Source: Chloroflexota bacterium (GTDB lineage Bacteria > Chloroflexota > Dehalococcoidia > SM23-28-2 > RBG-16-64-32). Taken from it: a stretch of DNA of 6,502 bases. The stretch covers positions 1 to 6,502 of the forward strand of contig JADFRV010000130.1 of assembly GCA_022561095.1 (NCBI GenBank), read 5' to 3'. The notes under the pieces were generated by a model. The model searched no databases. It was not told the DNA's origin and was given only the letters and a program-made list of their open reading frames with translations. A program made the translations under genes and the position numbers. Below, piece by piece: positions 1-4,700 of the stretch; position 1 is the first letter of the stretch; each line of letters begins with the position of its first letter.

Positions 1-198
1 CTCCTCTTCCCGTTCCGCGGCTTGCAGGAGGGCTTCTCTACTAGCCGCATCCGTCTCGTTCGCCGCGAGGACACGATACAGTGCGGCTCCGCTGCGTTCG
101 AGGGTTGCGAGCAACGCCTTCTGCTCGTCGCTCGACTTGCCCTCGAATAGAGCCGCCATCACCATTTCCGGGGGCTGCTGGACCGGCTTGTCGTTCAT
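1..198 (-). CDS. Hypothetical protein, N-terminal 66 residues (cut by window edge)
   Basis: An open frame on the minus strand starts with ATG at 198-196 and stays open to the left edge, so the C-terminus is missing. A strong Shine-Dalgarno sequence (AGGAGGAG, 203-210) lies just upstream, which fixes the start. The visible protein begins MNDKPVQQPPEMVMAALFEG. It continues as a charged, Ala/Glu/Leu-rich stretch that should be helical, with no cysteine, signal peptide or membrane segment. I do not recognise a family. It lies 82 nt downstream of a possible small basic gene on the same strand, so the two could share a transcript. Coding is supported by the start signal and the uninterrupted frame; function is unknown. 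Confidence 0.62.
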   Translation of the reverse strand, partial: MNDKPVQQPPEMVMAALFEGKSSDEQKALLATLERSGAALYRVLAANETDAASREALLQAAEREEE

Positions 199-280
199 CG
201 GGCTCCTCCTGCTGTAGGTGCCGTTATCGTGACCGCGGGCGCGGAAGACGACGTCGCCGACCAGGCGCTCGGGCTGGCGA

Positions 281-451
281 CTAGCCGGATTCCGCGCTTC
301 CTCCACTCGGAGCCGCAGGTGTGGATTGCGATCGCCCTAGGACAATCTGCATCTGGGCGGTTGCCTTCTTGTCCTTGTTGACCCGCCGTGTGACGTTGCG
401 CGGGCGCACGTGGCCCTTCCGCCGGTTCTTGCTCGATACTCGCTTGACCAT
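281..451 (-). CDS. Possible small, very basic hypothetical protein (56 aa)
   Basis: The ATG at 451-449 has GGAG 8 nt upstream and the frame ends in TAG at 283-281. The first 30 residues (beginning MVKRVSSKNRRKGHVRPRNV) carry about 14 Lys/Arg/His and a single acidic residue, a composition seen in small nucleic-acid-binding or ribosome-associated proteins. The last 16 or so residues are a Ser/Pro/Ala/Gly-rich flexible tail. Third codon positions in the first half are mostly G or C, as in the clear genes here. The frame could be extended upstream to an ATG at 496, but the 15 added residues are not basic and that start has no better signal. I do not recognise a family. A longer overlapping frame on the same strand looks non-coding. 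Existence as a gene is moderately likely, and any RNA-binding role is inference from charge only. Confidence 0.45.
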   Translation of the reverse strand: MVKRVSSKNRRKGHVRPRNVTRRVNKDKKATAQMQIVLGRSQSTPAAPSGGSAESG

Positions 452-522
452 GATTATCGCTCCATCCAATACAACACTCCTGACCGGGAGCGCCACTTGC
501 GATGCCGGAATGGCTCAAGGGC

Positions 523-528
523 ATTGTA
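523..528 (-). promoter_or_regulatory. Possible -10 element (TACAAT) for the small basic gene
   Basis: The minus strand reads TACAAT, five of six matches to the sigma-70 -10 consensus, about 70 nt upstream of the ATG at 451. No convincing -35 hexamer lies 16-18 nt further upstream, so this is weak. Confidence 0.22.
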
Positions 529-634
529 CAGGATGAACCGGCGCGGCCGCACCGGGGGCGATCGCTTCAGATACGATTCGTCCCCAACCGTCAGCGCGCA
601 GCACCACTCATCAACGCCATCCCCGGATGTACGG

Positions 635-653
635 TATTATGGGCTATGAGCCC
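635..653 (+). promoter_or_regulatory. Possible -10 (TATTAT) followed by a small palindrome upstream of the thioredoxin-fold gene
   Basis: TATTAT (635-640) matches the -10 consensus at five of six positions and is directly followed by GGGCT-ATG-AGCCC (641-653), a 5-bp inverted repeat where the transcript would start. The gene begins at 677 after AGGAG at 663-667. No good -35 is visible. The palindrome could be an operator or a 5'-end hairpin; both are guesses. Confidence 0.3.
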
Positions 654-676
654 ATCGCCCGCAGGAGCGAATCGCT

Positions 677-1168
677 ATGCCCGTCGAAATAGGAACTAGA
701 GCGCCGGACTTCTACCTCAAAGGGACTGACGGCGAATCTTACACACTCGCGGCTGCCCTGGCCCACGGCCCTGTGCTACTGGTGTTCTTCAAGACTACCT
801 GCGGGACCTGCGACCTGGCGTTTCCATACATCAACCGGCTCAGGGAGAGCTATCCCGATGACGGCTGGAGCCTCTGGGCGGTGGCACAGGACCCGCCCGA
901 AGATGCGGGCCGCTACGCGGCTGCATACGGCATAACGTACCCGGTCCTGCCGGACGCGGATGGCTACACGGTATCCAAGGCATACGATCCGCCGGCCACA
1001 CCCACCCTCTTCCTCATAGACCGCGCCGGCCGGATCGCACAACAGTCTGCAGGCTTCCACAAGGCGGAGCTCAACTCGCTCTCAGCGGCGCTGGCCGAGA
1101 GGCTGGGAGTGAAGCCTGTCGTCATCGCCGCCTCGGATGACGGCAATCCGGAATTCAAACCGGGGTGA
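677..1168 (+). CDS. TlpA/redoxin-family thioredoxin-fold protein (163 aa)
   Basis: The protein starts as AhpC/TSA, redoxin and TlpA-type proteins do (IGTRAPDFYLKGTDG), followed by a hydrophobic strand (GPVLLVFFKTTC). The redox motif C42-G-T-C45 sits at the start of the next helix. The expected cis-proline is P109 (ATPTLFLID), followed by the usual turn and strand (RAGRIAQQ). Length is normal for a single thioredoxin domain. There is no signal peptide or membrane anchor, unlike most TlpA/ResA proteins, so it probably acts in the cytoplasm as a thiol-disulfide reductase or peroxiredoxin-like protein. The start is supported by AGGAG 9 nt upstream. Two cysteines three apart favour a thioredoxin-type disulfide exchanger over a 2-Cys peroxiredoxin. 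The substrate cannot be told from the sequence. The gene is followed by 220 nt of non-coding sequence, so it is probably its own transcription unit. Confidence 0.9.
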   Translation: MPVEIGTRAPDFYLKGTDGESYTLAAALAHGPVLLVFFKTTCGTCDLAFPYINRLRESYPDDGWSLWAVAQDPPEDAGRYAAAYGITYPVLPDADGYTVSKAYDPPATPTLFLIDRAGRIAQQSAGFHKAELNSLSAALAERLGVKPVVIAASDDGNPEFKPG

Positions 1169-1190
1169 AGCCCGCGCCACCTGCGGGGCT
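1169..1190 (+). terminator. Terminator-like hairpin after the thioredoxin-fold gene, without T-tract
   Basis: Immediately after the TGA, AGCCC (1169-1173) pairs with GGGCT (1186-1190) and GC with GC across one bulged G, closing a 7-nt loop. The following sequence (AGTGTGGCCC) has no T run, so it is not a standard intrinsic terminator. It may only stabilise the 3' end. Confidence 0.3.
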
Positions 1191-1264
1191 AGTGTGGCCC
1201 CTTGCTGACCTTGACTCCCTGTGCTACCATAGTCCGCGATGGATTGTACCTTCTATGACGCGGT

Positions 1265-1284
1265 GGCCCCGAACCGTCGGGGCC
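1265..1284 (+). promoter_or_regulatory. GC-rich 8-bp leader hairpin upstream of the zinc-ribbon gene
   Basis: GGCCCCGA (1265-1272) and TCGGGGCC (1277-1284) are perfect inverted repeats around the tetraloop ACCG. The hairpin sits in the middle of the 220-nt gap before the zinc-ribbon gene, about 105 nt ahead of its start. Downstream is TCTCATGTTG, which is not a T-tract. It could be a leader structure, an atypical terminator of the upstream gene, or a protein-binding site. The hairpin is seen directly; its role is inference. Confidence 0.5.
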
Positions 1285-1341
1285 TCTCATGTTGTAGACG
1301 AGGTTAAAGTTCTGCGCGTCGACTTCCCCGCAACCGCTTCG

Positions 1342-1390
1342 ACTCGATGACCGGACCTTAACCCAGGAGAGAGAAAGGAGGTCATCGAGT
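1342..1390 (+). promoter_or_regulatory. Stem burying the Shine-Dalgarno and GTG start of the zinc-ribbon gene
   Basis: ACTCGATGACC (1342-1352) is perfectly complementary to GGTCATCGAGT (1380-1390). The right arm contains the 3' end of the Shine-Dalgarno sequence and the first two bases of the GTG start codon. Inside, CCTT (1356-1359) can pair with AAGG (1375-1378), the 5' half of the Shine-Dalgarno, leaving a 15-nt purine-rich loop. In this fold the whole ribosome-binding site AAAGGAGGT is paired or in a small internal loop. This is the geometry of an RNA thermometer or another translational on/off switch. The pairing is read directly; the regulatory role is inference. Confidence 0.55.
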
Positions 1391-1727
1391 GGCCTACGAA
1401 GATCGAAACCTTACCTGTGTGGAGTGTAACTCTGAGTTCGTCTTCAGCGCGGATGATCAGCAGTTCCACGCGGAGCGCGGATACCAGGACCCCAAGCGCT
1501 GCCCTTCCTGCCGTCAGGCCAGGCGCGGCGGCGGCGGCGGCGGCGGCGGCTACGGCGGCGGCGGCGGTGGCGGCGGTGGTGGCTACGGCGGATCCCGCCA
1601 GATGTACGACGCGGTCTGCGCCAGTTGTGGCAACGCCTGCCAGGTCCCGTTCCTACCGCGCCAGGACCGGCCAGTCTACTGCAGCGATTGCTTCTCTAAG
1701 CAGAAGGAGAGCAGCCCACGCTGGTAG
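1389..1727 (+). CDS. Double zinc-ribbon protein: zf-trcl domain, Gly/Tyr linker, CxxC-x17-CxxC domain (112 aa)
   Basis: Residues 4-46 match the short zinc-ribbon family zf-trcl: C10-V-E-C13, the EFVFSADDQQFHAERGY core, then C38-P-S-C41 and basic residues. Residues 47-68 are 8 Gly, Tyr, 10 Gly, Tyr, Gly-Gly. Residues 73-101 form the CxxC-x17-CxxC motif: C77, C80, exactly 17 residues, C98, C101, with the typical VPFLPRQDRPVYCSDCF. The eight Cys should bind two zinc ions. Such proteins are common in Chloroflexota and related phyla, and their molecular role is not established. Nucleic-acid binding is plausible from the ribbons, the Arg pair and the RGG/YGG-like linker, but unproven. The start is GTG, chosen because AAAGGAGGT, a full match to the 16S rRNA 3' end, lies 7 nt upstream and the family N-terminus begins there. 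No signal peptide, so cytoplasmic. Confidence 0.9.
   Translation: MAYEDRNLTCVECNSEFVFSADDQQFHAERGYQDPKRCPSCRQARRGGGGGGGGYGGGGGGGGGGYGGSRQMYDAVCASCGNACQVPFLPRQDRPVYCSDCFSKQKESSPRW
1527..1592 (+). repeat. GGC/GGT glycine-codon run inside the zinc-ribbon gene
   Basis: Eight GGC codons, TAC, ten GGC/GGT codons, TAC, GGC and GGA encode the linker. The first block is a pure (GGC)8 trinucleotide repeat, prone to length change by replication slippage in steps of one Gly. Length polymorphism between strains, or assembly error here, would not be surprising. Confidence 0.85.
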
Positions 1728-1740
1728 ACCCGGCTTCACC

Positions 1741-1757
1741 CATAACATAACTATAGC
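1741..1757 (+). promoter_or_regulatory. AT-rich island, possible -10 region for the IscA-like gene
   Basis: CATAACATAACTATAGC stands out in GC-rich surroundings and contains a 5-nt tandem repeat (CATAA twice) and TATAGC, a four-of-six -10 match about 40 nt before the next start. No -35 is recognisable. The gap may equally be part of a read-through transcript. A 5-bp hairpin (1769-1773 with 1781-1785) follows just before the Shine-Dalgarno. Confidence 0.25.
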
Positions 1758-1797
1758 GCTGCACTGAGCCGCGCCACCCTCGCGGAAGGAAGCGCCA

Positions 1798-2139
1798 ATG
1801 CTAACCGTGACCGATAAGGCTGCTGCGTACCTCCGAGAGGCTCTGACCCGCAAGAAGGAGGGTACGCCGGAAGCTCTCCGTGTTGTGTACACCGAGGAGG
1901 GCTACCAGCTCACCCTGGACGACCCCAAAGAGGGCGATCACATCTTTGAGCAGGAAGGCCAGAACTACCTGCTGGTAGACACCGAGGTGGAGGAGGCGCT
2001 AGGCGAAGAAGCCACCCTAGATCTCCAGGAGACGCCTCACGGCACCAGCCTAACCCTCCTGGGCGCCCGCAGCCCAGAGCCTGTGCCGCAGGCTGAGGCT
2101 GAGCCTAAGGCCGAGACTGAGCCACAGCCCGAGGCCTAA
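1798..2139 (+). CDS. IscA/HesB-fold protein without cysteines (113 aa)
   Basis: Residues 1-89 follow the A-type Fe-S carrier (HesB/IscA) pattern: MLTVTDKAAAYLREALTRK helix, strand LRVVYTEEGYQLTLDD, a glutamate-rich middle, then NYLLVDTEVEEALGEEATLD and a final strand. Canonical IscA proteins use three Cys, one after the first strands and a CxC near the end. This protein contains no Cys at all; the C-terminal site reads TPHGTSLTLLG. It therefore cannot hold a cluster in the standard way and may be a structural or regulatory relative. Residues 90-113 are an acidic Pro/Glu/Ala-rich disordered tail with repeated EPxAE-like units. The start is supported by AAGGAAG 5-11 nt upstream. It lies 70 nt after the zinc-ribbon gene and 43 nt before the CoA-transferase gene, all on one strand. 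Fold assignment is fairly secure; function is not. Confidence 0.8.
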   Translation: MLTVTDKAAAYLREALTRKKEGTPEALRVVYTEEGYQLTLDDPKEGDHIFEQEGQNYLLVDTEVEEALGEEATLDLQETPHGTSLTLLGARSPEPVPQAEAEPKAETEPQPEA

Positions 2140-2167
2140 GCCCTAGCCCAACCGCACGTCCTCTCGC

Positions 2168-2173
2168 TATCAT
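2168..2173 (+). promoter_or_regulatory. Possible -10 (TATCAT) very close to the CoA-transferase start
   Basis: TATCAT matches the -10 consensus at five of six positions. Transcription would begin around 2180, only a few nt before the ATG at 2183, giving a nearly leaderless mRNA. This fits the lack of any clear Shine-Dalgarno before that ATG. No -35 hexamer is recognisable, so confidence is low. Confidence 0.3.
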
Positions 2174-2182
2174 AGGCCTGCC

Positions 2183-3457
2183 ATGCCCAAAGCGAAGCAG
2201 GCCGCCGGCCCCTTATCGGGCGTAATCGTCCTCGACCTCACGTGGGTCCTCGCCGGGCCGTTCAGCTCCGAAGTCCTGTGTGACTTGGGGGCGGAGGTGA
2301 TCAAGGTGGAGCGGCCGCCGTTCGGCGACGTGGCCCGCACCACCGGGCCGCACATCAAGAACGAGAGCGGCTACTTCTTCTCCGTCAACCGCGGCAAGAA
2401 GAGCATCTGCCTGGACCTGAAGCAGCCCGCGGGCAAGGAGCTCTTCCTGCGGCTGACGGAAAAGGCGGACGTGGTGATGGAGAACTTCACCCCCGGGACG
2501 ATGGAGTCGCTGGGGCTTAGCTACGAGATGCTATCCGCCCGCAACCCCCGCCTCATCTACGCGGCGACATCCGGCTTCGGGCAGACGGGGCCGGACCGGC
2601 TGCGGCCCGCGCTCGACATCGTCGTCCAGGGGATGGGCGGCATCATGAGCATCACCGGCGAGCCGGGCGGGCCGCCGGTTCGCCCGGGCATCTCGCTGGG
2701 CGACATCGCCGCCGGCCTCTACACGTCGATCGGCATACTGGCCGCGCTCCACGAGCGTGAGAATAGCGGTCGGGGACAGATGATTGACATAAGTATGCTC
2801 GACTGCCAGATCGCGATACTGGAGAACGCGTTCATGCGCTACTTCGCCACCGGCGAGACGCCCGGGCCGATCGGCACCCGACATCCCCTGACGACCCCGT
2901 TTCAGGCGTTCCCCACCAAGGACGGCTGGATCGTCCTCGCCCTCTCCTGGGGCGTGCCGAACCAGTGGGAGCTCCTCTGCGCCACCATCGGCCGCCCCGA
3001 CCTCATCGACGACCCCCGCTTCGATTCGCCCGCCCTGCGCACGGAGCACCACGCCGAGCTGGAGCCGGTGCTGAACGAGGCGCTGCGTCAGCGCACGACG
3101 GAGGAGTGGCTGCGGGAGTTCGACGCCATCGGCCTGCCCTGCGGCCCCCTGAACGACATCCCCCACGCCGCCGAGCACCCCCAGGTGAAGGCCCGCGAGA
3201 TGCTGGTGGAGGTGGAGCACCCGGCCGGCTTCAGCCTCAAGGTGCCGAACACGCCCGTCCGGCTCAGCCGCACGCCCGGCGCCATCCAGGGCCCGCCGCC
3301 GGCCATCGGCGAGCACACGGACGAGGTGCTGACCTCGCTGCTGGGGCTGTCCGCCGAAGAGATCGCGGCGCTGCGGGCGGCCGAGGTGGTATTCGGGCCG
3401 CTGCCCAGCCCGATCGAGGCGCTCAAGCGGCGCGAGGGGCAGCATGGAGGACGTTGA
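2183..3457 (+). CDS. CaiB/BaiF family class III CoA-transferase (424 aa)
   Basis: This family moves CoA between an acyl-CoA and a free carboxylic acid through an aspartyl-CoA thioester. Family hallmarks appear in order: LSGVIVLDLTWVLAGPF (11-27), DLGAEVIKVERPPFGD (34-49), NRGKKSICLDLK (69-80), ENFTPGTMESLGLSY (100-114), SGFGQTGP (130-137), and VRPGISLGDIAAGLY with the predicted catalytic Asp D174. The C-terminal domain has the usual KDGWIVLAL and GLPCGPLNDI segments. Length is typical. No clear Shine-Dalgarno precedes the ATG, but the family motif begins ten residues in, so the start is reasonable. No signal peptide: cytoplasmic. The substrate cannot be deduced; members act on carnitine, oxalate/formate, succinate, benzylsuccinate, bile acids and others. 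It is a distinct paralog of the second CoA-transferase here, with different internal sequence and a longer C-terminus. Confidence 0.95.
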   Translation: MPKAKQAAGPLSGVIVLDLTWVLAGPFSSEVLCDLGAEVIKVERPPFGDVARTTGPHIKNESGYFFSVNRGKKSICLDLKQPAGKELFLRLTEKADVVMENFTPGTMESLGLSYEMLSARNPRLIYAATSGFGQTGPDRLRPALDIVVQGMGGIMSITGEPGGPPVRPGISLGDIAAGLYTSIGILAALHERENSGRGQMIDISMLDCQIAILENAFMRYFATGETPGPIGTRHPLTTPFQAFPTKDGWIVLALSWGVPNQWELLCATIGRPDLIDDPRFDSPALRTEHHAELEPVLNEALRQRTTEEWLREFDAIGLPCGPLNDIPHAAEHPQVKAREMLVEVEHPAGFSLKVPNTPVRLSRTPGAIQGPPPAIGEHTDEVLTSLLGLSAEEIAALRAAEVVFGPLPSPIEALKRREGQHGGR

Positions 3458-3484
3458 CACGAAGTCTGGGCCCCCGTAGCATTG

Positions 3485-3509
3485 TCTCCGCCGGTTCAGC
3501 CGGAGGAGA
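3485..3509 (+). promoter_or_regulatory. Intergenic hairpin between CoA-transferase and DUF2652 genes
   Basis: TCTCC (3485-3489) pairs with GGAGA (3505-3509) and CCGG (3491-3494) with CCGG (3500-3503), with one G-A mismatch and a TTCAG loop: nine base pairs in all. No T-tract follows, so it is not a standard terminator. It holds a GGAGGAG purine stretch that lies too far (15 nt) from the ATG at 3524 to be its Shine-Dalgarno unless an upstream start is used. It may separate expression of the two genes. Confidence 0.4.
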
Positions 3510-3523
3510 TATCGAGGGTTCGG

Positions 3524-4684
3524 ATGCCAAACGAAGGCGGTCCCCGCGAAGGGTACCTGGTCGTCGCAGATATTGCCGGTTACACGGCGTTCTTTACTGG
3601 GACGGAGCTTGAGCACGCCCAGGGCATCCTCGAAGAGCTCACGACCCTGATCAAGAACGCCCTGGCGCCACCTCTACGGTTCGTCAAGCTTGAGGGCGAC
3701 GCTATCCTCTGCTGCGCCGACGGCTCCACGTTCGCCGACGGCGAGCGCCTGCTGGAGCTGCTGGAAATCTGCTACCGCGATTTCTCGGACAGGCTGTTCG
3801 ACATGGCGCGAGCCGCGACCTGTCCCTGCGCCGCCTGTGCTTCCATGAATTCGCTGGACCTCAAGTTCGTGTCCCACTACGGCACCTACATGGTCCAACG
3901 GGTGGAAGGAGTCGAGGACATCGCCGGGCCGGACGTCATCCTCGTCCACCGCCTGCTCAAGAACAGCATCACCGATCGGACGGGCTGCCGCGCCTACGCC
4001 TTCTTCACAGAGGCGTGCCTCGAACGGCTGCCAGCATCACTCGCTCTGACGAAGCACACCGAGACGTACGAGTCGCTGGGTGAGACGAGCGGCGGTGTGC
4101 ACGACCTGAAACCCGTCCTGGAACAGATGCGCGAGGAACAGCGCGAGTACGTGGGCACGGACGAAGCGGATATCGAGTGGGTCTCTGAAACCCCAGTGGC
4201 GCCGCCCGTCCTATGGCAGTACTGGGTGGACCCGGACAAGCGTCTCAAATGGCAAACGATGCAGACCGCTATCGACAATAAGCCGAATTCGCGCGGACGG
4301 CTCGGTGTCGGCGCCACCAGCCACTGCGCTCACGGAGGAGACTACGACTTCCTTCGTCACTACATCGATTGGCGCCCCTTCAGGTATTTCACTTGCCGCG
4401 GGGAGTCCACCAAACGTTCACGCCGGAGCCTGAGATCATTTTTGTTCAATTCGGTGACCGAGACTACCGAGTTCCTACCACGCGAAGGAGGCGGCACCGT
4501 ATTACATCACCGGATTCGGTTCCAGAACCGCGGCAGGCTGTTCCAACTGCTGGTTCGCTTAATGGCGGCACTTAGCAGCCGCAGGACGACACGGCTCATG
4601 GAAGCGAACCTCACGAGACTCCTCGAGGAGGACGGCTGGCTCGACCGCGCCGCCGATCGGACGGCCGCCGCAGAGGCTAAGTAG
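3524..4684 (+). CDS. DUF2652 class III nucleotidyl-cyclase-like domain with C-terminal SRPBCC-like domain (386 aa)
   Basis: Residues 8-150 resemble the class III adenylate/guanylate cyclase fold as found in DUF2652: VVADIAGYTAFF (metal Asp D16), RFVKLEGDAILCC (adenine-type Lys K55, second metal Asp D59), LKFVSHYGTYMV, then DIAGPDVILVHRLLKN (D132, R143). The transition-state Asn position is Ile139. A Cys cluster, C100-x-C102-x-x-C105, lies between the motifs and is typical of DUF2652. Residues of about 218-370 (IEWVSETPVAPPVLWQYWVD, DPDKRLKWQ, later HHRIRFQNRG) look like an SRPBCC/polyketide-cyclase lipid- or ligand-binding domain. Soluble, no membrane segment. The ATG at 3524 has GAGGG 5 nt upstream; the upstream in-frame TTG at 3482 has no Shine-Dalgarno and would add 14 unconserved residues. 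A role in nucleotide signalling controlled by a hydrophobic ligand is inference; the function of the family is not established. Confidence 0.82.
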   Translation: MPNEGGPREGYLVVADIAGYTAFFTGTELEHAQGILEELTTLIKNALAPPLRFVKLEGDAILCCADGSTFADGERLLELLEICYRDFSDRLFDMARAATCPCAACASMNSLDLKFVSHYGTYMVQRVEGVEDIAGPDVILVHRLLKNSITDRTGCRAYAFFTEACLERLPASLALTKHTETYESLGETSGGVHDLKPVLEQMREEQREYVGTDEADIEWVSETPVAPPVLWQYWVDPDKRLKWQTMQTAIDNKPNSRGRLGVGATSHCAHGGDYDFLRHYIDWRPFRYFTCRGESTKRSRRSLRSFLFNSVTETTEFLPREGGGTVLHHRIRFQNRGRLFQLLVRLMAALSSRRTTRLMEANLTRLLEEDGWLDRAADRTAAAEAK

Positions 4685-4700
4685 CCGGAGGGCTTGAGCG

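Noticed and set aside
195..524. 109-residue minus-strand frame whose stop overlaps the start of the left-edge gene (ATGA)
   Set aside because: Composition is that of an out-of-frame read (rich in Ser, Ala, Gln, Pro without pattern). It overlaps the better-supported basic ORF, and the left-edge gene has its own strong Shine-Dalgarno.
1239..1307. 22-codon frame in the leader of the zinc-ribbon gene, as a possible leader peptide with three Cys
   Set aside because: No Shine-Dalgarno in front of its ATG and no regulatory codon run; kept only as a curiosity.
1165..1350. 61-residue plus-strand frame starting GTG over the stop of the thioredoxin-fold gene
   Set aside because: No family features and non-coding-like composition. 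It runs through both leader hairpins; the overlap with the stop codon is coincidental.
2132..2179. 7-bp inverted repeat AGGCCTA/TAGGCCT flanking the gap before the first CoA-transferase
   Set aside because: AGGCCT is itself palindromic, the spacer is 34 nt and one arm lies inside coding sequence; likely chance.
3482..3523. Upstream TTG start that would add 14 residues to the DUF2652 protein
   Set aside because: No Shine-Dalgarno before the TTG, the added residues show no conservation-like pattern and they would include the intergenic hairpin; the ATG at 3524 with GAGGG is better, though not certain.
2965..3612. 215-residue plus-strand frame overlapping the CoA-transferase and DUF2652 genes
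   Set aside because: Arg/Pro/Ala-rich frame-shifted shadow without motifs.
2531..3616. 361-residue minus-strand open frame opposite the first CoA-transferase
   Set aside because: Typical antisense shadow of a GC-rich gene: Arg/Gly/Val/His-rich, no recognisable domain. The plus strand has all the CaiB/BaiF motifs.
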